Below are positions 16,546 through 25,355 of a stretch of DNA of 37,300 nt, one piece after another. Every line of letters starts with the position of its first letter. The first letter of the stretch is position 1. Source of the DNA: an uncultured Roseiflexus sp. (lineage in GTDB: Bacteria; Chloroflexota; Chloroflexia; Chloroflexales; Roseiflexaceae); assembly GCA_937935075.1 (NCBI GenBank), contig CALGYB010000113.1:1-37300 (forward strand), given 5' to 3'. The notes beneath the pieces were generated by a model. It saw nothing but the letters and a program-made list of their open reading frames with translations. It did not search any database and was not told the origin of the DNA. A program made the position numbers and the translations under genes.

Positions 16546-19500
16546 TCAACCGCCGCCGGCGCGCTGCCGGAGGTAGCCAAGCAGCGACTCGATGGCAGCG
16601 CGCTGTTGATCGGTCGTCTCCTGACGCTGCAATGCGAGCGTCAGCAACTCCTGCGCCTGCTGCGCCGCCTGATCGTAACGCAGCAGATCGCTCAACACGA
16701 TGGTATAGTTCTGGCGCGCCTCCAGATTGTCTGGCTGCAATCGCACTGCTTCAGCAAACGCGCTCGCAGCGGTCTCGAGATCGCCGACGCGCACCGAGAG
16801 CAGACCGATGATCGACGACAATTGCGGATCGTCGGAACGAGACGCCTGGAGCGCGACGTATTTATCACGCAGGCGAGCCAGCTGCGTCGGCTCTGCGGCG
16901 AGCGCCGTCGCAATTGCGCCTATCTGCCCGTCAAGCGCGTATGGGTCGCGCTCGAGCAGCGCCAGATACTGATCAACGGCTTCCGCATATCGTCCCTGCG
17001 TCCGCAAGATTTCGCCCGTCCGCAGCAACGTATCATTGTAGAGCGGGTCGAGATTGCGCGACGTCTCGAGCAACGCCAGCGCCTGCTCATAATCGCCGGA
17101 TCGCGCGATTGCGCCGGCATACTCGTTCAGAATGGCGACATCCTGGGGAGCGATGGCGTGCGCCCGTTGATACCACTCAATCGCCTGCATGAGCGCCTCG
17201 CGATCCTGACCGCCGCTCAGGTTCTGGTACCAGAAGTTGTACATGCGCGCCAGGTTGGCGGCATGGTCTTTGTTGAGCGGCGCCAGTTGCTGAGCGCGCA
17301 ACAGGACGGCGCGAGCGTAACTCATCAACTCCATAGGCGTGCGGCGCAGCACAAACGCCTGCAACTCCGCCGTGTCTTCGAGTTGCAGCAGCGTGGCAAC
17401 GCTGGCGTCTGGATCGACCTGACCGAGCGGGGCGCCGGAACGACGCGCCTCATCGGCGCGCAACGAGACCATGGTCATAAGCGATCGGCCAAGCGTCAGG
17501 TAGTAGAAATCCTGACCTGGCTCCATGCGGATCGCATCCAGCAGGTAGCCGGCGCCGACGATCTGCTGGTCCAACCGCGCGCCTGGATTGTCGATATACC
17601 CCTGCGCCTGTTGCAACCGCATATCCGCCAGCACGCTGTCTACGTTGAACGCCCAGACGCCAAGGAACACGAGGATCAGAATGACGGCATAGACCGCCAT
17701 TGCCGCAGCGCGTCCCTCGGAACGAGTGCGAGCAGCGGCTGCTCGCCCGCTCGATGATGACCCGCGCCTGACGGCCTGGGCGCGGCGGCCGCCGCGCTGG
17801 CGCACCGGCGTCGCCGCCGGCGCCGCTGCTGGCGCCGGAGTCGGCGGCGACGGCGCTGCGCCTGGCAGACGATATTCGCCCACGATCCCGCCCACAGCCA
17901 CCACCAGCGCAAACGACACCCACTGGAGCATAAGCGTCGACACGATCGGAATACCGGTCAACCCCTCGATCGCATGCGCCGTAACCGCAGCGACTGCCGC
18001 AGTGAGCAACACCTGGAGACCCCAGTCGGTCACACGGGTCGCCAGACGCCATGCCAGCGCAAAAAAGCTGAACAACAGGAACAGGTAACTGATGAGACCC
18101 AGGATGCCCTTGTTGATCATCTCATCGAGGTATGCCTGGTGCGACCGATCCGGCGACGCCGATCGCGCCTCGAGACTGGTCAGGGACGGCGGATAGAAGG
18201 GATTGTACGCCACGAACATGGTTTCGGGACCCCACCCGACGATCATGCGCAGTGGATCAGACCGGATGAGCGCCGCCGCGCCGCCGGCTTTGTCATCGCC
18301 AAACCAGATCAGCCAGCGCACCCGACCGGTGCCGGTCTCGACTTCGAGCAGCCGTCCCATACGACCGATGTACGGGACATCGCGCAGTTGCTGGAACACC
18401 GGCGCATCAGACAGGTTGAAGACCGCCAGAAAGCCTGCCAGCGCAATCGCAAGCGCTATCTCGCCGATCAGCAACCCTCGCCAGAGGCGCGCGCGCGCCT
18501 GGTTGCGCTGCTGCGCCCGGCGCAGCGCCAGGATCAGGAGCAGGGTAAAGAACACAAACAGCGCCGCAAAGCCGCCCAGCCATGGTCCGCGACTCTGAGT
18601 GAAGAAGATGGCCGCCAGGAGCAACGCGGCAATGGTAAACGCGCCAACCGCTTCGAGAACGAGACCGAAGCGCGACGGTCCGGCAGTACGGCGAGGGAGC
18701 AAGATCAGCAGCGCATACCCAGACGTCATAAGCGCCACTGCGATGCCCAGCCAGAGAGGCCACTCGACGCCGGGACGACCCTCGAGCGGAACCACGCGCT
18801 GGTTCGGTCCCTGTCCCAGCGTATACGACATACCGAGGAAGACGACATACCCCAGCATCAGGACGCCTGGCATGAACATGCTGAACGTGAGGCGTTCCGC
18901 GCGGCGCGGCGCCAGGGCGATGAGCAGGAACAACCCGCCGGCGACAACCAGCGCACCGGGGTAGACCCACCAGTAGCGCAGGTCGGCGGCGCGCACCACG
19001 GCGCCGAACATCATCGCGGCAAACACCAGGGTCAGCGCAGACAGCGCCAACAAGACATACGCTGCACCCCATCCCAGATCGATTGGCGGACGGGACGGTG
19101 AAGCGTCTGCGTTCCGCGCCTGATGGACGGCGACGATGCCGCGGTAGAGCGCATAGGGCAGCACCATAATCATGTAGGCGGCCACGAAGATTGAGTTCCC
19201 CATCGTGGACGCCACACGCGACACCACATCGCCGCGCCAGGGGAGCGGATCGAGCTGCATGTGCTGAACCAGACCGTAGCACGCGGCGATCAGACCGGCG
19301 AGGATCATCACCATCACCAGGCGATCGAGTTGCTCGCGGCGACGGAGATAGAGGGCAATGAACGCGCCGAGGCCAATGTACGAGAGGTTGGTGAACGTCC
19401 CCTGCAGGCGCTGGTACGACCCCCAGAAACTGACCGCCGGCGCGATCGAGACGGCCGTTGCCAGAAGAAAGACCGCTGCATAGATAATGGTCGGAACAGC

Positions 19501-19761
19501 CAGCGGCACAGCAGCGATGCGCCGGAACCAGGGCACATTGGACGCATCCTCGGCGGCGCGACGGTTTGTCAGGCGTTCGAGCGCGTCGATCAGCGCAACC
19601 GCCAGCATGACCATCACAATCGAGCGCAGCGTAGTCGCTTTATCCGGCTCGAAGTGACGCGCCGATAACAGATTGAAGTAGGTTGGTATCAGCAAGAGGG
19701 CAAGCAGCCAGCCGCCCTCAATCATGCGCTCACACCAGATCGAAACAGATGATCGTGACAC
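16546..19761 (-). CDS. O-antigen ligase-like membrane protein with C-terminal TPR repeats
   Basis: This protein of about 1071 residues has an amino half with some 12-14 membrane helices and a large outside loop with a Wzy_C/O-antigen-ligase signature near 550 (ARSASPDRSHQAYLDEMINKG). A Pro/Ala/Arg-rich linker about 650-690 and one more helix follow. The carboxyl third consists of TPR repeats (AIEWYQRAHAIAPQDVAILN, GDYEQALALLE, GRYAEAVDQYLALLERDP, GDLETAASAFAEAVRLQPDN). Such proteins polymerise or ligate surface glycans, or glycosylate proteins. The GTG at 19761 is chosen because AGGAGG lies 7 bases upstream. The longer frame from a TTG at 19815 would overlap recN and lacks a ribosome site. 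Confidence 0.85.
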   Translation of the reverse strand: MSRSSVSIWCERMIEGGWLLALLLIPTYFNLLSARHFEPDKATTLRSIVMVMLAVALIDALERLTNRRAAEDASNVPWFRRIAAVPLAVPTIIYAAVFLLATAVSIAPAVSFWGSYQRLQGTFTNLSYIGLGAFIALYLRRREQLDRLVMVMILAGLIAACYGLVQHMQLDPLPWRGDVVSRVASTMGNSIFVAAYMIMVLPYALYRGIVAVHQARNADASPSRPPIDLGWGAAYVLLALSALTLVFAAMMFGAVVRAADLRYWWVYPGALVVAGGLFLLIALAPRRAERLTFSMFMPGVLMLGYVVFLGMSYTLGQGPNQRVVPLEGRPGVEWPLWLGIAVALMTSGYALLILLPRRTAGPSRFGLVLEAVGAFTIAALLLAAIFFTQSRGPWLGGFAALFVFFTLLLILALRRAQQRNQARARLWRGLLIGEIALAIALAGFLAVFNLSDAPVFQQLRDVPYIGRMGRLLEVETGTGRVRWLIWFGDDKAGGAAALIRSDPLRMIVGWGPETMFVAYNPFYPPSLTSLEARSASPDRSHQAYLDEMINKGILGLISYLFLLFSFFALAWRLATRVTDWGLQVLLTAAVAAVTAHAIEGLTGIPIVSTLMLQWVSFALVVAVGGIVGEYRLPGAAPSPPTPAPAAAPAATPVRQRGGRRAQAVRRGSSSSGRAAAARTRSEGRAAAMAVYAVILILVFLGVWAFNVDSVLADMRLQQAQGYIDNPGARLDQQIVGAGYLLDAIRMEPGQDFYYLTLGRSLMTMVSLRADEARRSGAPLGQVDPDASVATLLQLEDTAELQAFVLRRTPMELMSYARAVLLRAQQLAPLNKDHAANLARMYNFWYQNLSGGQDREALMQAIEWYQRAHAIAPQDVAILNEYAGAIARSGDYEQALALLETSRNLDPLYNDTLLRTGEILRTQGRYAEAVDQYLALLERDPYALDGQIGAIATALAAEPTQLARLRDKYVALQASRSDDPQLSSIIGLLSVRVGDLETAASAFAEAVRLQPDNLEARQNYTIVLSDLLRYDQAAQQAQELLTLALQRQETTDQQRAAIESLLGYLRQRAGGG

Positions 19762-19798
19762 CGCGAATCCTCCTGCGACGAACTGCATCAGCGCCGGA

Positions 19799-21604
19799 TC
19801 ATGACGTGCGCTCAACGCCGACGCGCAGCGGCTCTGGCGCCAGGTCGCGTTCGAGCCGCTGCTTGTATGCCCGCGCTCGTTCGAGCATGTCGAGCGCGCT
19901 GCGGAGACTATGCTCGCTCACCGGCGTACCATCGAGCATAGCGGCGATCTCGTGCGCCCGTTGCGCATCGTCGAGCCGCTCGACCACCGTTCGCGTTCGT
20001 CCATCACCGAATACTTTCGTGATCGCATAGTGCGCATCGGCGAACGCGGCAACCTGCGGCAGGTGGGTAATACAGATGACCTGATGGCGATCACTGATGC
20101 TCCAGAGTTTTTCCCCCACCACCTGACCGGCGCGACCGCCGACGCCGACGTCGATCTCATCGAATACCAGGGTGGGGATATCATCAACGCGCGAAAGGAT
20201 CGATTTCAGCGCCAGCAGGAGACGTGCGCTCTCGCCGCCCGATGCAATCCGCGCCAGCGGCTTGAGCGGCTCGCCGGGATTGGGCGAGAGCAGAAACTCA
20301 ATCGTATCGATGCCGGTGCGATCAAACGCCAGGCGACGTTCGACCCCACAGTCAACCAGCGGAACGCCGTCAGGGTCTTCGGTGCGCTCGATACTCACCG
20401 CAAAGCGCACATGCGGCAACGCAAGATCGCGCGCCGCCTGCTCCACGGCATGCGCCAGGCGGTCACCCGCCTCCCGGCGACGTTGAGACAACTCAGCGGC
20501 AAGATGGCCGATCTCCGCGAGCAGGCGACGTTCTTCCGCCTCAAGGTCCGCCAAATGTTCGGCGCTGCGGGTCAGGCGTTCGATTTCCGCTTCGGCGGAC
20601 GCTGCTCGTTCGAGGATCTGATCGATGCTGCCGCGGTACTTCCGCTGCATATCGCGGATCAAGGTCAGACGATCCTCGATGGCGTCGAGTCGCGCCGGAT
20701 CGAATTCCATCGCATCGCGGTAAGCGCGCACGCGCGTCGCAAGATCCTCGACATTGTAGAGGAGATCGGCCGCCTGCTCGGCAGCCGGCTGCAACGACGG
20801 ATCGAGACGCGCCAGTTCGGCAAGCGCATCGCTGATAGCGCCGAGGAGTTCGACTGCCGACCGGGCAGCGCGCCGGCCAGTCTCATCGCCGGTGTAGAGC
20901 AGCGCATAGGCTGTCGCAACCAGTTCGGTAATACGCGCGCCATTCTGGAGCAGGGCGCGTTCGCGCAGCAATTCATCTTCTTCGCCAGGACGAAGGCGCG
21001 CTGCGCGGACATCTTCCAGAAGGAAGGTCAACTCCTGAATGCGTTCGGCACGGCGCGCCGCAGCGCTGCGCAACGTTGCGAGTTCATCGCGCACATGGCG
21101 CAACGCCGCGACCTGTGCGGCAACCTGCTCACGCAGCGGGATCAGACCGCCGAAACGGTCGAGCATCTCGCCGTGGGTGCGGCTGTTGAAGAGCGACAGA
21201 CCCTCGTGCTGACCGTGGATATCGACCAGGCGACTGCCAATGTCGCGCAGCACGGCGCTGCTGACCGCGCGCCCGTTGACGCGCGCAACACTCCGCCCGC
21301 TTTCGCGGATTATCTCGCGTGACAGGATCGCCTGATCGTCGTCATCGCGCAGACCATACTCATCAAGGAGCGACAGGAGATCGGGACGGTCGGCAATGCT
21401 GAACACCCCTTCGATGCGGGCGCGTTCGCAGCCGGAGCGCACAAGGGAAGGATCGGTGCGTTCGCCGCGCAGCGTTCCCAACGCATCGATAATAATCGAC
21501 TTGCCGGCGCCGGTCTCGCCGGTAAGGACATTGAACCCGTCGCAGAAGCGCAGATTGAGGCGCTCAATAATTGCGAAATCGCTGATGTTGAGTTCAAGCA
21601 ACAT
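19799..21604 (-). CDS. recN: DNA repair protein RecN
   Basis: The 601-residue SMC-like ATPase acts in double-strand-break repair. It begins MLLELNISDFAIIERL, has Walker A GETGAGKS (29-36), a central coiled coil (about 160-370), the ABC signature region (LARIASGGESARLLLALK) and Walker B (TLVFDEIDVGVGG). An in-frame extension to 21808 exists, but the ATG at 21604 matches the family start exactly. No clear Shine-Dalgarno is visible. A TACAAT lies about 40 bases upstream (minus strand). The O-antigen-ligase gene follows after 37 bases. Confidence 0.95.
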   Translation of the reverse strand: MLLELNISDFAIIERLNLRFCDGFNVLTGETGAGKSIIIDALGTLRGERTDPSLVRSGCERARIEGVFSIADRPDLLSLLDEYGLRDDDDQAILSREIIRESGRSVARVNGRAVSSAVLRDIGSRLVDIHGQHEGLSLFNSRTHGEMLDRFGGLIPLREQVAAQVAALRHVRDELATLRSAAARRAERIQELTFLLEDVRAARLRPGEEDELLRERALLQNGARITELVATAYALLYTGDETGRRAARSAVELLGAISDALAELARLDPSLQPAAEQAADLLYNVEDLATRVRAYRDAMEFDPARLDAIEDRLTLIRDMQRKYRGSIDQILERAASAEAEIERLTRSAEHLADLEAEERRLLAEIGHLAAELSQRRREAGDRLAHAVEQAARDLALPHVRFAVSIERTEDPDGVPLVDCGVERRLAFDRTGIDTIEFLLSPNPGEPLKPLARIASGGESARLLLALKSILSRVDDIPTLVFDEIDVGVGGRAGQVVGEKLWSISDRHQVICITHLPQVAAFADAHYAITKVFGDGRTRTVVERLDDAQRAHEIAAMLDGTPVSEHSLRSALDMLERARAYKQRLERDLAPEPLRVGVERTS

Positions 21605-21690
21605 GCACGTGACGGCGTATGCGTCGCACCTGAATGGACAGGCGACAGCATTGTACCATATTCCGTCCCGGCAGGGCGTTCCGTCCTCGT

Positions 21691-22320
21691 TTACTTGCCA
21701 CGTTCCACTGCGTGGATGGGACGTTTTGCGACCGGCTCGGCGCGACTCTGGAGCCACACATGGACAAAGCGCTGGATTGCGGTGATGTTGCTCAGGACCG
21801 CCAGACACCAGAGCATCAGCGTCACCCAGCCGGTCAGCAATCCAAGGACGATCAGGGCAATCCGCTCGGGGCGCTCGAGCAATCCGGCTTTACCATCGAA
21901 GCCGCACCCTTCAGCGCGGGCGCGGATGTAACTGGTCAACAGCGAACCGATTGCGGACGCGAAGATCAGCAGCGTTTCGACGGCGTGAGGCATCAGACGT
22001 TCAAAATAGATCAGCAATCCGAGAAGGATAACCATATCTGCATAGCGGTCGAGCGTCGAGTCGAGAAACGAACCGAAGCGACTGACCTGATTCGTTGCGC
22101 GCGCCAGAGCGCCATCGAGCACATCGAACAGACTGGCGAACGCGACGATCAATCCGCCGACGAAGAACTGGCCGGATGCCAGCCACCAGACGCTTGCAAT
22201 CGTCAACAGCAGATTCAAAACTGTCAACATCGACGGATGCACACCGGTTCGACCGAGCGTTCGCGCTGCCAGATCAGCCGTCCATTGACGGATATGCTTA
22301 TTGTACCGTTTTGTGAACAT
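21691..22320 (-). CDS. CDP-alcohol phosphatidyltransferase family protein
   Basis: A 209-residue membrane enzyme with about six helices and the full signature D66xxDGxxAR(x8)GxxxDxxxD91 (DVLDGALAR ... GSFLDSTLDR). The four Asp bind metal and CDP-diacylglycerol. Members make phosphatidylglycerol phosphate, phosphatidylserine or inositol phospholipids; the alcohol acceptor is not clear here. The ATG at 22320 has GGAGGT 7 bases upstream, which decides against the longer frame to 22413 that would overlap parB. It lies 67 bases after parB and may be co-transcribed. A second family member is at 35854. Confidence 0.9.
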   Translation of the reverse strand: MFTKRYNKHIRQWTADLAARTLGRTGVHPSMLTVLNLLLTIASVWWLASGQFFVGGLIVAFASLFDVLDGALARATNQVSRFGSFLDSTLDRYADMVILLGLLIYFERLMPHAVETLLIFASAIGSLLTSYIRARAEGCGFDGKAGLLERPERIALIVLGLLTGWVTLMLWCLAVLSNITAIQRFVHVWLQSRAEPVAKRPIHAVERGK

Positions 22321-22387
22321 CGCCCCGACCTCCGCCGCCTGCATGTCTTCAGAAGAGCAAGATCGTCTTTGGAATAACCGACCGGCG

Positions 22388-23296
22388 CTATCTATCCATT
22401 GACAGACGATCAAAGAACTCCTGCATCTTCTCCTCGGTATGAAACACGATCGTCACCCTGAGATCACGGTCGGTACGGACCAGGCTCACCGGCGTACCGA
22501 GCAAACGTTCGAGTTCGCGCCGGATGTTCTGATCGTCCGGCGACAGGTCGGATGACCGGGAAGCGCGCTGGCGTTTGACCGGCGTCTCTTCCGGCAGACG
22601 CGGGCGGACCACCGAGAGCGCGCGATGGATGTCGCCGGTCGTCCGGGCGTGGTCGGTGAGACGCTCCACTTCACGAACATTCAGGTCATAATCGATAATT
22701 GCCGCCACTGTCGCTTCCTGCGCCGCATCATCGGCGAGTTTGAGCAGCGCACGTCCATGGCCGGCGCTGATGCGTCCGGCAAGGAGCGCCTGTTGCGCGA
22801 CCGGCGCAAGTCCCAGGAGGCGGCGCGTATTGGCGACCGCTTCGCGGCTCCGACCGACGCGCTGCGCGATGGCTTCATCGCTGAGACCGAACTCATCCTT
22901 CAGAGTCTGGTAGGCGTGCGCCTCTTCGAGGGCGTTGAGATCGGCGCGCTGAATATTTTCGATCAGTGCAATTTCGAGCGCCTGCTGGTGGGTGCTTTCG
23001 CGGACAATGATCGGCACGCGATCAAGCCCGGCGCGACGGGCGGCGCGCAGGCGACGTTCGCCGGCGATCAACTCATAGCGACCATCGTCTCGTTCGGTGA
23101 CGATCAATGGCTGGATAATCCCATGCTCGCGGATGGATGCCGCCAGTTCGTCGAGCGCGGCTTCATCGAAATCGGTGCGCGGCTGATACGGATTGGCATC
23201 GATGCTGTCGATTGACGTCTCCCGCACCACAGCGCGTTCCGTATCGCCGGGAATCAACGCAGCAAGACCGCTGCCAAGCCCACGAGGACGTTTCAT
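22388..23296 (-). CDS. parB: Chromosome partitioning protein ParB
   Basis: 302 residues. The amino domain carries NPYQPR (35-40) and the CTP-binding box GERRLRAA (79-86). A helix-turn-helix that reads parS follows (about 135-160, LSDEAIAQRVGRSREAVANT). The carboxyl end is a dimerisation region after a basic linker. ParB clamps load at parS and spread. Its ATG overlaps the parA stop by ATGA, so the pair is translationally coupled. A matching parS lies upstream of parA at 24102-24117. Confidence 0.95.
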   Translation of the reverse strand: MKRPRGLGSGLAALIPGDTERAVVRETSIDSIDANPYQPRTDFDEAALDELAASIREHGIIQPLIVTERDDGRYELIAGERRLRAARRAGLDRVPIIVRESTHQQALEIALIENIQRADLNALEEAHAYQTLKDEFGLSDEAIAQRVGRSREAVANTRRLLGLAPVAQQALLAGRISAGHGRALLKLADDAAQEATVAAIIDYDLNVREVERLTDHARTTGDIHRALSVVRPRLPEETPVKRQRASRSSDLSPDDQNIRRELERLLGTPVSLVRTDRDLRVTIVFHTEEKMQEFFDRLSMDR

Positions 23297-24093
23297 TGCA
23301 CAACCGCCTGTCGATCAATACGGCGCAGCACTTCATCAGTAAGCGCTGCATATGCGAACGCACCACGGCTGGAAGGATCGTACTCCGCAATCGTGCGCCC
23401 GTAGCTGGGCGCCTCGCTGATGCGCACACTGCGCGGGATCAGGGTTTGGAAGATGCGTTGCGGGAAGTAACGACGCACCTCTTCGACGACCTGCTGCGCC
23501 AGGTTGGTGCGACCGTCGAACATGGTCATGACCACCCCGACAATCGTCAGACGCGGATTGAGATGGTCGCGGACCCGATCGATCGTCCCCTTCAACTGCG
23601 CCAACCCCTCGAGCGCCAGGTACTCGCACTGAAGCGGTATGATAACTCCACGCGCCGCGCAAAGCGCATTCAACGTCAGCAATCCCAGGGAAGGCGGACA
23701 GTCGAGCAACACCCAATCATACCCGACCACCTGGCCAAGCGCGTCGGCAAGGCGCCATTCGCGGCGTTCAGCCGTGACCAGTTCGACCATGGCGCCGGCG
23801 AGATGTTCATTTGCTGGCACGATGTCCAACCCGGCGCGGCCAGTTGACCGGATTGCCCGATCCAGACCGGCGACGCCGACGATCGCCTCATATGTCGAAT
23901 AGCGCAGATCGCGTTTGGGGACTCCCAGGCTGGTCGTCGCGTTGCCCTGCGGATCGCAATCAACCAGGAGCACCTGCTGACCGCGGCTCGCCAGTTCACC
24001 CGCGAGGTTGACGGCGGTCGTCGTCTTGCCGACGCCGCCCTTCTGGTTCGCCAGAGCGAGGATGTACGGTTCCGAAGCGCCGATGATTGACAT
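23293..24093 (-). CDS. parA: Chromosome partitioning ATPase ParA (Soj)
   Basis: 266 residues. It has the deviant Walker A KGGVGKTT (18-25), LVDCDPQGNAT, and DWVLLDCPPSLGLLTLNAL as the Walker B region. It moves ParB-parS complexes over the nucleoid. The small size, without an amino-terminal DNA-binding domain, marks it as the chromosomal (type Ib/Soj-like) form. No Shine-Dalgarno is visible, because the bases where it should lie are occupied by parS (8 bases from the ATG). ParB binding at this parS could therefore repress its own operon. Confidence 0.95.
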   Translation of the reverse strand: MSIIGASEPYILALANQKGGVGKTTTAVNLAGELASRGQQVLLVDCDPQGNATTSLGVPKRDLRYSTYEAIVGVAGLDRAIRSTGRAGLDIVPANEHLAGAMVELVTAERREWRLADALGQVVGYDWVLLDCPPSLGLLTLNALCAARGVIIPLQCEYLALEGLAQLKGTIDRVRDHLNPRLTIVGVVMTMFDGRTNLAQQVVEEVRRYFPQRIFQTLIPRSVRISEAPSYGRTIAEYDPSSRGAFAYAALTDEVLRRIDRQAVVQ

Positions 24094-24101
24094 TGCAGTA
24101 C

Positions 24102-24117
24102 TGTTTCACGTGAAACG
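24102..24117. promoter_or_regulatory. parS: parS centromere site
   Basis: TGTTTCACGTGAAACG matches the consensus TGTTTCACGTGAAACA at 15 of 16 bases and keeps the full palindrome core GTTTCACGTGAAAC. It ends 8 bases before the parA start codon, within the leader. I saw no second copy in the window. Confidence 0.92.
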
Positions 24118-24142
24118 TCGAGCGCCTCTCCGACGCTGCCTC

Positions 24143-24172
24143 ATTGTAGCATGAGGAAAGAGTTTGCGCGAA
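24143..24172 (-). promoter_or_regulatory. Putative parAB promoter
   Basis: Minus-strand TTCGCG (24172-24167), an 18-base spacer and TACAAT (24148-24143). The -10 is good and the -35 is partial. Transcription would start about 24136, upstream of parS. Confidence 0.45.
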
Positions 24173-24302
24173 CTGCCGTGATATGGGTGCGGACCTGATG
24201 CTGATGGGTCGACGAAATGCCGTATCGCTGCGGTTTGGCGCCCCCGCCGGGAACGTGAACGCTCATACGGGGCTGTACGCACACGGGACAACATAGGAGG
24301 GC

Positions 24303-24337
24303 ACGGCGTGGGCTTCGACAGGCTCAGCCCACGCCGT
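24303..24337 (+). repeat. Perfect 12-bp hairpin with TTCGACAGGCTC loop, copy f
   Basis: ACGGCGTGGGCT (24303-24314) and AGCCCACGCCGT (24326-24337) are exact complements around TCGACAGGCTC. It is the best-preserved member of the repeat family in the window. Confidence 0.8.
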
Positions 24338-24510
24338 CTGTGATCAGGCCGGCGGTACAGACAACATTGGGAGGGCATGGCGTCGCACCCGCAGTACATC
24401 ACACACCGCCTCCACCGCAGGCGCTTCAGGTATGGCGCCGGGAAAGATTGCGCGATTGCGGACAAATTCACGCCGTCTCCCCGCGCCGCCGTCCAATCCT
24501 GCGCACGCGG

Positions 24511-24559
24511 CAGCCCCGCCGGGGCGTGCGCACGGGCTTTCGCCCGCAGCGCCGGGATG
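24511..24559 (+). repeat. Fragment related to interspersed repeats R1/R2
   Basis: CAGCCCCGCCGGGGC, then GGGCTTTCGCCCGCAGC and CCGGGATG, resemble the central and right parts of R1 and R2 (CAGCCCC..., GGGCTTTCGCCCGCAGC, CCGGCA). The left part with the shared 20-mer is absent. Confidence 0.4.
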
Positions 24560-24598
24560 TCGTCTGACTATGCATGGACCCGACCTTCCGATTCCGCC

Positions 24599-24628
24599 TT
24601 GACGTACCAACTCACACCGTGTTAGTAT
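24599..24628 (+). promoter_or_regulatory. Promoter of the DUF151 gene
   Basis: TTGACG (24599-24604), an 18-base spacer and TAGTAT (24623-24628), about 75 bases before the start codon. Confidence 0.6.
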
Positions 24629-24705
24629 GGAAGCTAGCGCTACTATCAGACATCTTTACGCTTGCTGCGCTCAAACGCTCAAGCGATCCTCAGAAAGGTC
24701 GATCG

Positions 24706-25287
24706 ATGATCCGTGTAACTGTTGACAGCATCCGTGTGAGTCTGCTGACACAGCACCGTGTCGTCGTCCTGCGCGAAGCCGAGAGTCGGCGCTACCTGCC
24801 GATCTGGATTGGCGCCTTCGAAGCCGACGCGATCGCGCTCGCCATGCAAGGGCACGAACCACAGCGTCCGATGACGCACGATCTGCTCAAATCAGTCTTC
24901 AGCGAATTGGGCTCGACAATCAGCCACATCGTCATTAACGACATCCAGGATAGTACGTTCTATGCACGGATTGTCGTTGAGCAGGGCAGTCACACCATTG
25001 AGATCGACGCCCGTCCAAGCGATGCGATCGCGCTTGCCGTGCGCGCCGATGCGCCGATCTACGTCGAAACCCATGTCTTCGAGACTGCCGGCGTGCTCTT
25101 CGAGGAAGAAGAAACTGCCGCCGCCGATGAGCAACCCAAGAGCGCGTCGCGCACGCTGGCTGGTGCAACCGAAGCCGACGAACCAGAAGCGGATACATCA
25201 ACTGATGAGGGTCTCTCGCTCTTCCGCGATTTCATCAACACGCTGGATATCGACGATGACGAAAAGAACAAGGGGAAGAAACAGTAG
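24706..25287 (+). CDS. Bifunctional nuclease family protein (DUF151)
   Basis: This 193-residue protein carries a DUF151/BFN domain over residues 1 to about 135. Typical blocks are VVLREAESRRYLPIWIGAFEADAIAL, RPMTHDLLKSVF and HTIEIDARPSDAIALAVR. An acidic tail without a known domain follows (about 138-193, rich in Glu, Asp and Ala). Family members have been linked to DNase/RNase activity in plants; in bacteria the role is mostly unproven. The ATG at 24706 matches the family start and has AAAGG about 8 bases upstream; the longer frame from 24574 overlaps the promoter. Single-gene unit, followed by a perfect palindrome. Confidence 0.85.
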   Translation: MIRVTVDSIRVSLLTQHRVVVLREAESRRYLPIWIGAFEADAIALAMQGHEPQRPMTHDLLKSVFSELGSTISHIVINDIQDSTFYARIVVEQGSHTIEIDARPSDAIALAVRADAPIYVETHVFETAGVLFEEEETAAADEQPKSASRTLAGATEADEPEADTSTDEGLSLFRDFINTLDIDDDEKNKGKKQ

Positions 25288-25325
25288 TCCGCCGGCCACG
25301 TCGGTTCCTCAATATGAGTCTCGTC

Positions 25326-25355
25326 GAGCGTCCTCCTGAATTCAGGAGGACGCTC
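25326..25355 (+). terminator. Perfect palindrome after the DUF151 gene, terminator-like
   Basis: GAGCGTCCTCCTG (25326-25338), loop AATT, CAGGAGGACGCTC (25343-25355): a 13-bp perfect stem 38 bases past the stop codon. The downstream tail CTGTTC has few T, so it is either a weak intrinsic terminator, a 3'-end stabiliser or a protein-binding palindrome. Confidence 0.55.

Larger units (their letters stand above)
24118..24705. other. Divergent intergenic region between parA and the DUF151 gene
   Basis: About 590 bases with promoters firing in both directions (24143-24172 minus; 24599-24628 plus), a perfect hairpin repeat (24303-24337) and a fragment resembling repeat R2 (24511-24559). No open reading frame looks real. 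Gene direction switches here: all intact genes to the left back to the ATPase run leftward, and all genes to the right run rightward. Confidence 0.65.

Noticed and set aside
17974-21322. Long plus-strand frames opposite the O-antigen ligase and recN genes (375 and 470 codons)
   Set aside because: Both are antisense to well-supported genes and lack ribosome sites or recognisable domains.
24118-24705. tRNA or other stable RNA gene in the parA-DUF151 gap
   Set aside because: No cloverleaf, T-loop GTTCGA consensus with matching stems, or CCA-type end could be found; the hairpins belong to the repeat family.
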